From Massilia norwichensis (GTDB lineage Bacteria > Pseudomonadota > Gammaproteobacteria > Burkholderiales > Burkholderiaceae_D), in NCBI RefSeq assembly GCF_024753245.1, contig NZ_JANUGX010000015.1:1-64000 (forward strand): DNA of 64,000 nt, written 5' to 3'. Shown piece by piece: positions 26,010 to 34,764 of this stretch. A program made the position numbers and the translations under genes. The notes below the pieces were generated by a model. It had not been told where the DNA came from, did no database searches, and saw only the letters and a program-made list of their open reading frames with translations. Position 1 is the first letter of the stretch; each line of letters opens with the position of its first letter.

Positions 26010-26213
26010 TTATTTCGCAGTCATGCGGAGTTCGCAACGCGCATCGCGATAGGGTCCGGCGAACTTCGTCCAGCCCTCGCCGAGCGGCGTCTGCGAGCAG
26101 ACCAGGTTACCGGTGGTCTTGCTGCGCCACTGGTACCAGGGGGCAGGCCCGGCATGCAGGAGCGCTGGGGCGGCGAGCGCCAGGGCCAGCAGGGAAACGC
26201 AGATTCTCTTCAT
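26010..26213 (-). CDS. Small exported hypothetical protein (67 aa)
   Basis: The 67-residue precursor starts with a clear signal peptide (MKRICVSLLALALAAPALLHA), leaving a mature protein of about 45 residues with two Cys (CSQ and CEL) that could form one disulfide. The mature part contains WYQWRSKTTGNLVCSQTPLG. I chose the ATG at 26213 because the signal begins there; a longer frame upstream would bury it and cross the neighbouring promoter. No family is recognised. It lies 56 bases upstream of the phasin gene on the same strand. Confidence 0.65.
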   Translation of the reverse strand: MKRICVSLLALALAAPALLHAGPAPWYQWRSKTTGNLVCSQTPLGEGWTKFAGPYRDARCELRMTAK

Positions 26214-26263
26214 GTGGCCGAGCTTGAGGGCAGCCGGCCGCCAAGTCAAGCGGACCGACCCAT

Positions 26264-26294
26264 TTGAGCTTCCCACGATGGGAAGGTGTATCCT
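26264..26294 (+). promoter_or_regulatory. MerR-type promoter and operator before the CueR-like gene
   Basis: A -35 TTGAGC (26264-26269) and -10 TATCCT (26289-26294) are separated by 19 bases, the overlong spacer typical of MerR-family promoters. The spacer holds a perfect dyad, CTTCCCA-CGA-TGGGAAG (26269-26285), close to known CueR boxes. The regulator starts 23 bases downstream, so this is probably its autoregulated promoter and also drives the hydrolase. Confidence 0.8.
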
Positions 26295-26316
26295 GTACAG
26301 GACATGGGAGAAGACG

Positions 26317-26709
26317 ATGCTGAATATCGGCGAAGCGGCGCAGGCCTCGGGCGTGTCCGCCAAGATGATCCGCCATTACGAATCGATCGGGCTGCTGCCG
26401 GCGGCGCGGCGCACGGCTGCCGGGTATCGCGTCTACGGCGAGCAGGAAGTCCGCGTGCTGCAGTTCATCCACCGCGGTCGCGCGCTCGGCTTCCCGCTGG
26501 AACGGATCGCCGAGTTGCTGGCCTTGTGGCAGGACCCCGGCCGGGCCAGCGCCGAGGTGCGCCAACTGGCCGAACAGCATATCGCGGAGCTGAACCGCAA
26601 GATCGAGGAACTGCAGGCGATGAAGCGCACGCTGGAGGCGCTGGCCCGCTCCTGCCACGGCGACCAGCGCTCGGACTGCCCGATCCTCGACGACCTGGCC
26701 ACGCACTGA
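26317..26709 (+). CDS. cueR: CueR-like MerR-family Cu(I)-responsive regulator
   Basis: The 130-residue regulator has a winged helix-turn-helix (residues 1-70: MLNIGEAAQASGVSAKMIRHYE, GLLPAARRTAAGYRVY), a dimerisation helix, and a C-terminal metal loop with Cys-x7-Cys (SCHGDQRSDCP), the spacing that selects monovalent copper-group ions in CueR. I start at the ATG at 26317, just past a MerR-type promoter. No copper pump, chaperone or oxidase gene is in the window; the gene downstream encodes an alpha/beta hydrolase. Regulon targets probably lie elsewhere. Confidence 0.85.
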   Translation: MLNIGEAAQASGVSAKMIRHYESIGLLPAARRTAAGYRVYGEQEVRVLQFIHRGRALGFPLERIAELLALWQDPGRASAEVRQLAEQHIAELNRKIEELQAMKRTLEALARSCHGDQRSDCPILDDLATH

Positions 26710-26718
26710 CGGGCCGGC

Positions 26719-27573
26719 ATGCGCATCCAGACCCTGCTGCTGTCCCTGTGCGTGCTGATTCTGCTCGGCGCGGCCGCCACCTGGCTCGCCGGCTCCTCGC
26801 TGATCGCGGTGCGGCGCCAGCATGTCGGCCCGGCGCCGTGGCCGCAGGCGCAGGCAGTCTCGCTGGCCGCCGGCCCGCAGATGCGGGTCGAAGGCTGGTA
26901 CCTGGCGGGCAGCGGCCGCGGCGCGGTCCTGCTGCTGCACGGAATCCGCAGCGACCGCCGTGCGATGATCGGGCGCGCGCGCTTCCTGCACGCGCAGGGC
27001 TATGGCGTGCTGCTGGCCGATCTGCCGGGACAGGGCGAGAGCCTGGCGCCGGCGGTGACTTTCGGGCTGCGCGAAGCGGATGGGGTGCGGGTGGCGCTGG
27101 CATGGCTGCGCAGCCAGGCGCCGGGGCAGCGCATCGGCGTGATCGGCACTTCGCTGGGCGCCGCATCGCTGGTGCTGTGCCGCGATTGTCCGCCGGTCGA
27201 TGCGGTGGTGCTCGAATCGATGTATCCGACCATCGAGGAAGCGGTCGAGGACAGGCTGCGCATGCGTCTCGGCGTGCTGGGCAAGCCGCTGGCGAAGCTG
27301 CTGCTGTGGCAGTTGCCGCTGCGGCTCGCTATCCAGCCGGCCCAGCTGCATCCGATCGCGCGCCTGCCGGAGGTGAAAGCGCCGCTGCTGATCGCGGCCG
27401 GCAGCGCCGACCGCCATACGACGCTGGCGGAAACGCAGCGCCTGTTCGCCGCCGCGCCCGAGCCGAAATCGCTGTGGATCGTCGACGGTGCCGAACATGT
27501 GGACCTGCATGCGTATGCGCCGGCCGAGTACGAGCGCCGCATCGGCACTTTCCTGGCCCGGCACCTGCGCTGA
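26719..27573 (+). CDS. Alpha/beta hydrolase with N-terminal membrane anchor
   Basis: The 284-residue protein has an N-terminal hydrophobic anchor or signal (about 5-27) and a hydrolase fold. Visible catalytic elements are LLLHGIRSDRRA (oxyanion region), the nucleophile elbow GTSLGA, Asp in AGSADRHT and His in GAEHVD. It is like YfhR/BEM46-type serine hydrolases; the substrate is unknown. It starts nine bases after the CueR-like gene and is likely co-transcribed with it, which would make it metal-responsive. That link is inference. Confidence 0.85.
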   Translation: MRIQTLLLSLCVLILLGAAATWLAGSSLIAVRRQHVGPAPWPQAQAVSLAAGPQMRVEGWYLAGSGRGAVLLLHGIRSDRRAMIGRARFLHAQGYGVLLADLPGQGESLAPAVTFGLREADGVRVALAWLRSQAPGQRIGVIGTSLGAASLVLCRDCPPVDAVVLESMYPTIEEAVEDRLRMRLGVLGKPLAKLLLWQLPLRLAIQPAQLHPIARLPEVKAPLLIAAGSADRHTTLAETQRLFAAAPEPKSLWIVDGAEHVDLHAYAPAEYERRIGTFLARHLR

Positions 27574-27579
27574 ACCACA

Positions 27580-27631
27580 AAACAAAAACGCAAAACGCCG
27601 CAATCCTTTTGCAAAGATTGCGGCGTTTTGC
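27580..27631 (-). terminator. Intrinsic terminator of the tRNA-Leu transcripts
   Basis: A perfect 16-base stem (27590-27605 with 27616-27631, around GCAAAACGCCGC) is followed on the minus strand by a U-rich tail (GTTTTTGTTTTG). It lies about 40 bases past the 3' end of the first tRNA-Leu gene. On the plus strand it sits right after the hydrolase gene and may also reduce read-through there, but the tail favours the minus strand. Confidence 0.85.
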
Positions 27632-27673
27632 GCCAGTATTCTGGAAGCTTTATTTCTAAAGCCGGGTAGCATT

Positions 27674-27758
27674 TGGTGCCCACGGAGGGACTCGAACCCC
27701 CACACCTCGCGGCACATGGACCTGAACCATGCGCGTCTACCAATTCCGCCACGTGGGC
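27674..27758 (-). tRNA. tRNA-Leu (anticodon CAG), copy 1
   Basis: This is an 85-base gene including an encoded CCA end. The acceptor stem GCCCACG pairs with CGTGGGC. The anticodon stem CATGG/CCATG holds loop TTCAGGT, giving anticodon CAG for codon CUG, and the T arm has GGTTCGAGTCC. The long variable arm is typical of class II tRNA-Leu. A second, identical copy lies 129 bases away on the same strand. Confidence 0.97.
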
Positions 27759-27802
27759 ATACAAACAACCGGTACAACTGACTGCAACAACTAGGTAGCT
27801 TT

Positions 27803-27887
27803 TGGTGCCCACGGAGGGACTCGAACCCCCACACCTCGCGGCACATGGACCTGAACCATGCGCGTCTACCAATTCCGCCACGTGGGC
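27803..27887 (-). tRNA. tRNA-Leu (anticodon CAG), copy 2
   Basis: The sequence is identical over the full 85 bases to the neighbouring copy, with anticodon CAG, class II variable arm and encoded CCA. About 10 bases beyond the 3' end are also nearly the same in both copies (GGTAGC-TTT), which points to a tandem duplication. Both copies share the terminator near 27590. Confidence 0.97.
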
Positions 27888-28248
27888 CTGGCCTTGCAAT
27901 CATCGCTCGACGTTGCCGTCGAATTCCGCTACGATATCAGGCTTTGCCGTTTTGCGCTAGACCAACTTTCGATCTGCATTTTGCCGGCTGCAATCCACCG
28001 CAGCAACCTCGCATTCGACTGTGCCGTTTGCGAAGAGACCGAAAGTATAGCGGATGAATGGAAAATGTCAAAGGCCCAATGAAAGGGCAGCCTCGACACG
28101 CTTGGACGGCGCACGTTAGGCGAATACCCCGGTCCTCCGTTACACTACGCCTGTCTAGGTGTCAATCCAACCAACATTGCGCTGCCGGAAAGTGCGGACA
28201 CGGCACAGACTTCGGCGCGTCACTGGCTCAACAAGAATAGAAAACGAT
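27888..28248. other. Intergenic region between tRNA-Leu and rnr
   Basis: No gene is supported in these 361 bases. The stretch must hold the minus-strand tRNA promoter and the plus-strand rnr promoter. The rnr frame is open from 28159, but that part encodes Arg-rich residues with no ribosome binding site, so I read it as leader. No clear promoter pair or hairpin stands out. Confidence 0.5.
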
Positions 28249-30927
28249 TTGAAGCACCCAACTCATACCATTCCAAGCCGCGAGGAGATTCTCGGCGTTT
28301 TCCGCGATGCCAAGGGGCCGCTCGACAGCGGCACGCTGGCACGCGCCCTGCAGGTGGACCCGGAATCGCAGGGCGTTCTCACCCGTCGCCTGAATGCGAT
28401 GGAGCGTGACGGCCAGCTTCGCGCGAATCCGGCCGGCCAGTATGCACTGACCGACCATTCCAGTTTTATCTCCGGCCGCGTCAGCGCGCACCGCGACGGC
28501 TACGGCTTCGTGATTCCGGACGAGCCGGGCGACGACCTGTTCCTGCCCGATAAAGAGATGCAGAAGGTCCTGCACGGCGACAAGGTGCTGGCGCGTATTG
28601 TCGGCACCGACCGCCGCGGCCGTCCCGAAGGCACGATCGTTGAAGTCACCGAGCGCGCGAATACCCATATCATCGGCCGCCTGCTGCAGGAAAACGGCGT
28701 CTGGATCGTCGCGCCGGAAGACAAGCGCATCGCCCAGGACATCCTGGTCGACGGCTCGCCGGGCAAGGCGAAATCGGGGCAGGTGGTCAGCGTCGAGCTG
28801 ATCGAGCAGCCGTCGCGCTTCCGCCAGCCGATCGGCCGCATCGTCGAGGTGCTGGGCGAGCTGGACGACCCCGGCATGGAGATCGAGATCGCGGTGCGCA
28901 AGTTCGGCGTGCCGCACGTGTTCTCGCAGGGCGCGATCAAGCAGGCCAACCGGCTGCCGAACGAAGTGGTGGACGCCGACCTGGCCAACCGCGTCGATTT
29001 GCGCGACGTGCCGCTGGTAACCATCGACGGCGAAGACGCGCGCGACTTCGACGATGCGGTCTACTGCGAGCCGGTCAAGATCGGCCGCACCAAAGGCTAC
29101 CGCCTGCTGGTGGCGATCGCCGACGTCAGCCACTACGTCAAGCCCGGCGATGGCCTGGACAACGACGCGATCGAGCGCTCGACTTCGGTCTACTTCCCGC
29201 GCCGCGTGATTCCGATGCTGCCGGAGAAGCTGTCGAACGGCCTGTGCTCGCTGAACCCGGCCGTCGACCGCCTGTGCCTGGTGTGCGACATGGTCGTCAC
29301 CGCCGCCGGCGAAGTCACCGCCTACCAGTTCTACCCGGCCGTGATGCACTCGGCGGCGCGCCTGACCTACAACGAAGTCGCCGCCATCCTCGGCAACACC
29401 AAGGGGCCGGAAGCGGGTCGCCGTCCCGGCATCGTGCCGCACCTGCTGAACCTGAACGAGGTGTTCCGCGCGCTGCTGCAGCAACGCCAGGCGCGCGGTG
29501 CGATCGATTTCGAGACCACCGAAACCTATATCGTCTGCAATGCGATGGGCAAGATCGAGAAGATCATCCCGCGCACCCGCAACGATGCGCACCGCCTGAT
29601 CGAGGAATGCATGCTGGCGGCGAACGTCTGCGCGGCCGATTTCCTGATCCGCCACGACCAGCCGAGCACCTTCCGCATCCACGCGGTGCCGACCGAAGAG
29701 AAGCTGAACCAGCTGCGCACCTTCCTGAAGCAGGTTGGCCTGAACCTGGGCGGCGGCATGAAGCCGGAAGCGCGCGACTACGCCGAGCTGATGCAGCAGA
29801 TCAAGGAGCGCCCGGATGCCACCCTGCTGCAGACCATGCTGCTGCGCTCGATGCAGCAGGCGGTGTACAGCCCGGACAACGTCGGCCACTTCGGCCTGGC
29901 CTACGAGCATTACGCCCACTTCACCAGCCCGATCCGCCGCTATCCGGACCTGCTGACCCACCGCGCGATCAAGGCGGTCCTGCTGGGCAAGAAGTACGAG
30001 CCGACCGGCATCGACCTGTCCAAGCTGAACACGACGGTGTCGAACGCGACCCGCAAGCAGCAGGCCAAGGACAAGGCCGAGGGCAAGCAGAAGGATCCGA
30101 AGGACCTGACGATCTGGGATGCGCTGGGCGTGCACTGCTCGGCCAACGAGCGCCGCGCCGACGAAGCCTCGCGCGACGTCGAAAACTGGCTCAAGTGCTA
30201 CTACATGAAGGACCGCCTGGGCGAATCCTTCACCGGCGTGATCTCGGGCGTGACCCCGTTCGGCATCTTCGTGCAGCTGGACGAGCTGTTCGTCGAGGGC
30301 CTGGTGCACGTGACCGCGCTGGGGCAGGATTATTTCGAATACGACGAGGCGCGCCACGAGCTGCGCGGCAAGAACGGCGGCCAGGTCTACGGCCTGACCG
30401 GCAAGGTGACCGTGCAGGTGGCGAAGGTCGACCTCGAAGCACGCAAGATCGACCTGGTACTGGCCCCGGCCGAAGAGCCGATCCCGGCGCCGCTGGAACG
30501 CGCCCGTGCTGCCGCCGTCGAGGCGATGAACGGCTCGAAGCCGCCGCGCCGCAGGAAGGCGAAAGCGGAGGCTGGCATGCGGGCTTCCGACCTGCCGGTG
30601 GCCGCCGTGCCGGCCTCGCCGCAGCAGGTGCATGGCATGAAGGGCGATCCGCCGGTACCGCCGGATTTCAGCGCCAGCGACGAAAGCGAGGACGACATCG
30701 TCTTCGTGCCGCCAACCCGTCGCAGCCGCGGCAAGGCTGATAACAGCAAGGCCGATAACGGCAAGGCTGGCAATGGCAGCGCCAAGCCGGCCGCCAAAAA
30801 AGCGCCGGCCAAGAAAGCCGCCGCGAAAAAAACCGCCGTAAAAACGGCTGCAGCAAAACAGAGCGCTCCCAGCAAGAGCGCCGCAAAGGCCCCCAGGGCC
30901 GCTTCCAAAACCAGTAAAAAGAAGTAA
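28249..30927 (+). CDS. rnr: Ribonuclease R
   Basis: The 892-residue 3'-5' exoribonuclease degrades structured RNA. Order seen: N-terminal helix-turn-helix (IPSREEILGVF), cold-shock domains (HRDGYGFVIPDEPGDDLFLP), the RNB catalytic domain with DGEDARDFDDAV (about 262-273), and an S1 domain (about 659-740). A Lys/Ala-rich tail (about 840-892) looks like a histone H1 tail, longer than usual. I start at the TTG at 28249 because IPSREEIL normally lies within a dozen residues of the start; a GTG at 28159 is possible. rlmB follows after four bases, and this pair is conserved in proteobacteria. Confidence 0.95.
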   Translation: MKHPTHTIPSREEILGVFRDAKGPLDSGTLARALQVDPESQGVLTRRLNAMERDGQLRANPAGQYALTDHSSFISGRVSAHRDGYGFVIPDEPGDDLFLPDKEMQKVLHGDKVLARIVGTDRRGRPEGTIVEVTERANTHIIGRLLQENGVWIVAPEDKRIAQDILVDGSPGKAKSGQVVSVELIEQPSRFRQPIGRIVEVLGELDDPGMEIEIAVRKFGVPHVFSQGAIKQANRLPNEVVDADLANRVDLRDVPLVTIDGEDARDFDDAVYCEPVKIGRTKGYRLLVAIADVSHYVKPGDGLDNDAIERSTSVYFPRRVIPMLPEKLSNGLCSLNPAVDRLCLVCDMVVTAAGEVTAYQFYPAVMHSAARLTYNEVAAILGNTKGPEAGRRPGIVPHLLNLNEVFRALLQQRQARGAIDFETTETYIVCNAMGKIEKIIPRTRNDAHRLIEECMLAANVCAADFLIRHDQPSTFRIHAVPTEEKLNQLRTFLKQVGLNLGGGMKPEARDYAELMQQIKERPDATLLQTMLLRSMQQAVYSPDNVGHFGLAYEHYAHFTSPIRRYPDLLTHRAIKAVLLGKKYEPTGIDLSKLNTTVSNATRKQQAKDKAEGKQKDPKDLTIWDALGVHCSANERRADEASRDVENWLKCYYMKDRLGESFTGVISGVTPFGIFVQLDELFVEGLVHVTALGQDYFEYDEARHELRGKNGGQVYGLTGKVTVQVAKVDLEARKIDLVLAPAEEPIPAPLERARAAAVEAMNGSKPPRRRKAKAEAGMRASDLPVAAVPASPQQVHGMKGDPPVPPDFSASDESEDDIVFVPPTRRSRGKADNSKADNGKAGNGSAKPAAKKAPAKKAAAKKTAVKTAAAKQSAPSKSAAKAPRAASKTSKKK

Positions 30928-30931
30928 TTGA

Positions 30932-31681
30932 ATGAAAAATAAAATGATTTTCGGCTTCCATGCGGTGACCTCGCGGCTGCGCCACGAGGCCCAATCGGTG
31001 GAAGAGATCTTCGTCGACGCCGGCCGCAACGACCGCCGCATGACCGACCTGATCGCCCACGCGAAGCAGCATGGCGTGCGCGTGATGCCGGTCGATGCCG
31101 AGCGTCTCGACAAGATCGTCGGCACCCGCCGCCACCAGGGCGTGATCGCGTTTGCCAGCCAGCTGTCGCTGGCGCGCAATCTGGATGAGCTGCTGGACGC
31201 GGTGGATGGCCCGCCGCTGCTGCTGATCCTGGACGGCATCACCGATCCGCACAACCTGGGTGCCTGCCTGCGCGTGGCCGATGGCGTCGGCGCGCACGCG
31301 GTCATCGCCCCGAAGGACCGCTCGGTCGGCCTGAACGCCACCGCCGCCAAGGTCGCCAGCGGCGCCGCCGAGACCGTTCCCTACATCACCGTGACCAACC
31401 TGGCGCGCACCATGCGCGATCTGAAGGAACGCGGCGTCTGGCTGATCGGCACCTCGGACGACGCCGACAAGGGCCTGTACGAAGGCGACTTCACCGGCCC
31501 GACCGCGCTGGTCATGGGTTCGGAAGGCGAGGGCATGCGCCGCCTGACGCGCGAGACCTGCGACGTGCTGGTCAGCATCCCGATGTTCGGCTCGGTCGAG
31601 AGCCTGAACGTCTCGGTCGCCTCGGGCGTCTGCCTGTACGAGGCGCGCCGCCAGCGCCTGGCGCTGGAGCCGAAGCAGTAA
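30932..31681 (+). CDS. rlmB: 23S rRNA (guanosine-2'-O-)-methyltransferase RlmB
   Basis: The 249-residue SpoU-family methyltransferase modifies G2251 in the 23S peptidyl-transferase loop. The substrate-binding N-terminal domain ([15 protein letters not shown]) is followed by the trefoil-knot domain with motifs [27 protein letters not shown] and [15 protein letters not shown]. It is coupled to rnr upstream. No odd features. Confidence 0.96.
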   Translation: MKNKMIFGFHAVTSRLRHEAQSVEEIFVDAGRNDRRMTDLIAHAKQHGVRVMPVDAERLDKIVGTRRHQGVIAFASQLSLARNLDELLDAVDGPPLLLILDGITDPHNLGACLRVADGVGAHAVIAPKDRSVGLNATAAKVASGAAETVPYITVTNLARTMRDLKERGVWLIGTSDDADKGLYEGDFTGPTALVMGSEGEGMRRLTRETCDVLVSIPMFGSVESLNVSVASGVCLYEARRQRLALEPKQ

Positions 31682-31730
31682 GCAAGGGCAGGTCAAGCGC
31701 GGACGGAGCGGATACGTTACCATTCGGCCT

Positions 31731-32471
31731 ATGTTTTTCTCCAAGCTGCGCGAAGATATCCAGAGCATCATCGAACGCGACCCGGCCGCCCGCAACGGCT
31801 GGGAGGTGCTCACCTGCTACCCCGGCCTGCATGCGGTCGTCATGCACGGCTGGGCGCATGCCTGCTGGCGGGCCGGCCTGAAGTGGCCTGGCCGCTTCAT
31901 TTCCTACATCGCCCGCATCATCACGGGTATCGAGATCCACCCCGGCGCGACCATTGGCCGGCGGGTCTTCATCGACCACGGCTTTGGCGTCGTGATCGGC
32001 GAGACCGCGGTGGTCGGCGACGACTGCACCATCTACCAGGGCGTGACCCTGGGCGGTACCACCCTGGTGGCCGGCACCAAGCGCCACCCGACGCTCGAGC
32101 GCGGCGTGATCGTCGGTGCCGGCGCCCAGGTGCTGGGGGCGTTCACGGTCGGCGAGTACGCCAAGATCGGTTCGAACGCGGTGGTGGTCAAGCCGGTCCC
32201 GAACGGCGCCACCGCGGTCGGCAACCCGGCCCACATCGTGCGCAAGGAAGACCAGGTGCGCAGTGCCCAGATGTTCGCGGCCTACGGCGTGACGCCGAAC
32301 GGCGACGATCCGCTGTCCAAGGCCCTGCGCAACCTGATCAGCCACGTGGCCCAGCAGGACGAACAGATCGAACGCCTGTGCTCGACCATCAAGGCAGCCG
32401 GCATCTCCTGCGCCAACCTGGCCGAGAACGACAGGCTCGACGAGGCGCAGTTGAATCGCCTGGTCGAATGA
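31731..32471 (+). CDS. cysE: Serine O-acetyltransferase
   Basis: The 246-residue enzyme makes O-acetylserine from serine and acetyl-CoA, the first step of cysteine synthesis. A short helical N-terminal domain precedes left-handed hexapeptide repeats with IHPGATIGRRVFIDHG, GETAVVGDDCTIYQGVTLGGT and KIGSNAVVVK, typical of the shorter EpsC-type CysE. It lies about 50 bases after rlmB on the same strand. No Shine-Dalgarno sequence is obvious before the ATG. Confidence 0.94.
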   Translation: MFFSKLREDIQSIIERDPAARNGWEVLTCYPGLHAVVMHGWAHACWRAGLKWPGRFISYIARIITGIEIHPGATIGRRVFIDHGFGVVIGETAVVGDDCTIYQGVTLGGTTLVAGTKRHPTLERGVIVGAGAQVLGAFTVGEYAKIGSNAVVVKPVPNGATAVGNPAHIVRKEDQVRSAQMFAAYGVTPNGDDPLSKALRNLISHVAQQDEQIERLCSTIKAAGISCANLAENDRLDEAQLNRLVE

Positions 32472-32496
32472 GCAATTTAAATAATCAAATGAGCAG

Positions 32497-33180
32497 ATGA
32501 CTGACGACATCCCGGGCAGCTTCGACCCCGCATCCGATCTGGACCCCAACGAAATCCGCGTACTGGCCGTGCTGGCCGAAAAAGAAGCGCTCACGCCGGA
32601 CAACTACCCGATGTCGCTGAATGCCGTCATGAACGGCTGCAACCAGCTGTCCAGCCGCGATCCGGTGATGCAGCTGTCCGAGGACGTGGTCCACGACACC
32701 CTGCAGCGCCTGATGCAGCGCAAGCTGGTCGGCAGCATGTCGCAGGCCGGCGCGCGCGTGATCAAGTACGAGCACCGCATGCGCATCAAGTGGTCGCTGG
32801 AGCAGGACAAGCTGGCCGTGCTGACGGTGCTGATGCTGCGCGGCCTGCAGACCGCCGGCGAGATCCGCACCCGCAGCGGGCGCCTGCACGAGTTCAAGTC
32901 GGTGGCCGAGCTTGACGCCGCGCTGCAGTTCCTGATCGATAAGTATCCGCCGCTGGTCGCGCGCCTGGAGCGCGCGCCGGGCACCAAGGAGCCGCGTTAC
33001 GGCCAGCTGCTGGGCGGCGAGATCGACGTGGCGCGCGCCGATGCAACCGGTGGCGGTGGCGCGGCGGCAGCGTCCGGCGGCGGGCGGACGGCGCAGCTGG
33101 AGCAGGAAGTGGCGGCGCTGCGGGCGGAAGTCGACGAGCTCAAAGCCCAGTTTGCCGCCTTCCGCCAGCAATTCGAGTAG
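32497..33180 (+). CDS. yceH: YceH/DUF480 family protein
   Basis: The 227-residue protein has the DUF480 double winged-helix fold: LDPNEIRVLAVLAEKEALTPDNYPMSLNAV near the start and MLRGLQTAGEIRTRSGRLHEF in the second half, then a Gly-rich linker and a C-terminal coiled coil (AQLEQEVAALRAEVDELKAQ). The family is common in proteobacteria, and its function is not established. It starts 25 bases after cysE. Confidence 0.92.
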   Translation: MTDDIPGSFDPASDLDPNEIRVLAVLAEKEALTPDNYPMSLNAVMNGCNQLSSRDPVMQLSEDVVHDTLQRLMQRKLVGSMSQAGARVIKYEHRMRIKWSLEQDKLAVLTVLMLRGLQTAGEIRTRSGRLHEFKSVAELDAALQFLIDKYPPLVARLERAPGTKEPRYGQLLGGEIDVARADATGGGGAAAASGGGRTAQLEQEVAALRAEVDELKAQFAAFRQQFE

Positions 33181-33196
33181 CGCGTCAGGCGCTTGC

Positions 33197-33922
33197 TCAG
33201 CGCCCCGGCTGTGCGAAGCGCAGCGCGATCAACGCATCGTCCGGCCAGCCGCGGTCGCCGACCGGCGCCATGTAGTCGTTGTCGTGCACGGTCAGTTCCA
33301 GCGTGCGGCCGTCGTGGCTGATCCTTGCGTTTTCCAGTCCGTTCGGGACCGGAAAGGCCAGGTTCATGTTTTTCCTGCCGCCCCAGTCGCTACCCAGCAT
33401 CAGCGTGTTGAGCGCGGCCTTGGCGACGAAGGACATCCGTTCCTTGGCGATCGCCACCATCACCCGGCATTCCAGGCGCAAGTCGCCGAGGCGGCGCACG
33501 TTCGGCGGCAAGCCGGGCGTGCGGATTTCGGGCCACGCGTGGAACAGGCCGGCTTTCTGGTTCAGGATCAGGGTGGCGTCGGCATCGTAGGCCGCCTGGT
33601 CGCGCGCGATCGTCAGCAGGCCGTCCGCGCCGATCGGCACCGGCACCGAGTCATTGTCGCCCGCAAGGCGCAGCGCAAGGCCGTCGGCTGTGCTCACCGG
33701 GCTGCCGTCGGGGCGCAGGATGCGGAATTTCAGCGGCGCCGACGGGGCCAGCGCATGGTGCGCTTCGAAAGCATCGAGCCCGGCCCAGACACTGCGATAC
33801 GCGTGCATCTCCGGATTCTTGAGACTGTTGACGTTCACGCTGGGCGGCTCATCGGAAGCGGCGCTGGCTGCGCCAGACAGGCCGCCCGCCAGCGCCGCCA
33901 GCAGGAACAGGGCGGCCTTCAT
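33197..33922 (-). CDS. Exported protein of unknown family, tandem paralogue 1
   Basis: The 241-residue precursor has a signal peptide (about 1-21, ending ASA). It is clearly related to the next two upstream products: shared blocks are KNPEMHAYRSVWAGLDAF, HALAPSAPLKF, and RRLGDLRLECRVMVAIAKE followed by LGSDW. All end in a region with GD-x-W-x-(D/N)DA-(L/M/I)-I. I do not recognise the family. It is the last gene of a coupled operon with a GntR regulator and ABC exporter, so it may be an exporter partner or a protein the exporter helps handle. Its ATG overlaps the upstream stop by four bases. Confidence 0.72.
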   Translation of the reverse strand: MKAALFLLAALAGGLSGAASAASDEPPSVNVNSLKNPEMHAYRSVWAGLDAFEAHHALAPSAPLKFRILRPDGSPVSTADGLALRLAGDNDSVPVPIGADGLLTIARDQAAYDADATLILNQKAGLFHAWPEIRTPGLPPNVRRLGDLRLECRVMVAIAKERMSFVAKAALNTLMLGSDWGGRKNMNLAFPVPNGLENARISHDGRTLELTVHDNDYMAPVGDRGWPDDALIALRFAQPGR

Positions 33923-34764
33923 GGCGCCGCATCCTTCGCGCGCATCGCCTCCATCGCCTCGGCGGCGCCCGGTACTGCTTCAGGCGGCGTCGCGGGGTCC
34001 GGCGCGAACACCAGCTCGATCATCGCGTCGTTGCCCCAGCTGGTATCGCCGATCGGCAGGCGGAAGCTCTTGCCGTCGACCTTCAGCGCCAGGCTGCGCT
34101 CGCCCTCGCGCAGGGTGGCCGCGCTCAGGGCGGCGCCGGCCTTGTGCGACCAGCTGCGGTCGCCGCCCTTCGGCGTGGCGCCCTTGAACCACGAGCACCA
34201 GTCGGTGGTGAGCAGGATGCTGTTAACCAGGGCGTTGGCCCAGAACGGAATCTCTTCCTTGCCGATCGCGACCTTCACCTGGCAGTCGAGACGCACGTCG
34301 CCCATCCGGTAGCGGTCGTCGGCCAGGCCCGGCGTGCGCACATAGGTTTCGACGCGGGCTGCGTACTTTTTGCGGTTCAGGATCAGTTCGGCCTTGGCGT
34401 CATACGCGGCCTGGCTGCGCGGCACGGAAAAGCGCGCATCCTGGTCGAGCGTCAGCGGAATCGAGAATTCGTCGGCGGCGATGCGCACCGCCAGCGGGTC
34501 GGCGGCCGGCGCCTTGTCGGCCTTGCGTCCGGCCTGGACCTCGAAGCGCAGCTGCGGTACGGCGGGTGCCAGCGCATGCAGATCGTCGAACTTGTCCAGC
34601 CCGGCGACCAGGGCGCGGTAGGACTTCAGCTCGGGATTCTTCATGGCGTTGATGTGGACGGTGCCGCGCTCGTCCAGTTCCTTGTCCTTTTCCGGCTCTA
34701 CGGCCAGGGCGGGGACGGCGACACCAGCCAGCAGGGCAGGCAGCAGCAGGGCAGCGATCTTCAT
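33919..34764 (-). CDS. Exported protein of unknown family, tandem paralogue 2
   Basis: The 281-residue precursor has a signal peptide (about 1-21). It shares KNPELKSYRALVAGLDKF, HALAPAVPQL, YRMGDVRLDCQVKVAIGKEE and a TDW-C pattern with its two neighbours, then IGDTSWGNDAMIELVFAP at the end. Compared with paralogue 1 it has extra residues around 190-205 (CSWFKGATPKGG). No catalytic motif is visible; the predicted beta-rich pattern suggests a binding protein. Both ends overlap neighbours by four bases. Confidence 0.72.
   Translation of the reverse strand: MKIAALLLPALLAGVAVPALAVEPEKDKELDERGTVHINAMKNPELKSYRALVAGLDKFDDLHALAPAVPQLRFEVQAGRKADKAPAADPLAVRIAADEFSIPLTLDQDARFSVPRSQAAYDAKAELILNRKKYAARVETYVRTPGLADDRYRMGDVRLDCQVKVAIGKEEIPFWANALVNSILLTTDWCSWFKGATPKGGDRSWSHKAGAALSAATLREGERSLALKVDGKSFRLPIGDTSWGNDAMIELVFAPDPATPPEAVPGAAEAMEAMRAKDAAP

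Noticed and set aside
28228..31350. A minus-strand frame of about 1040 codons opposite rnr and rlmB
   Set aside because: It spans two well-known genes on the other strand and has no recognisable domains.
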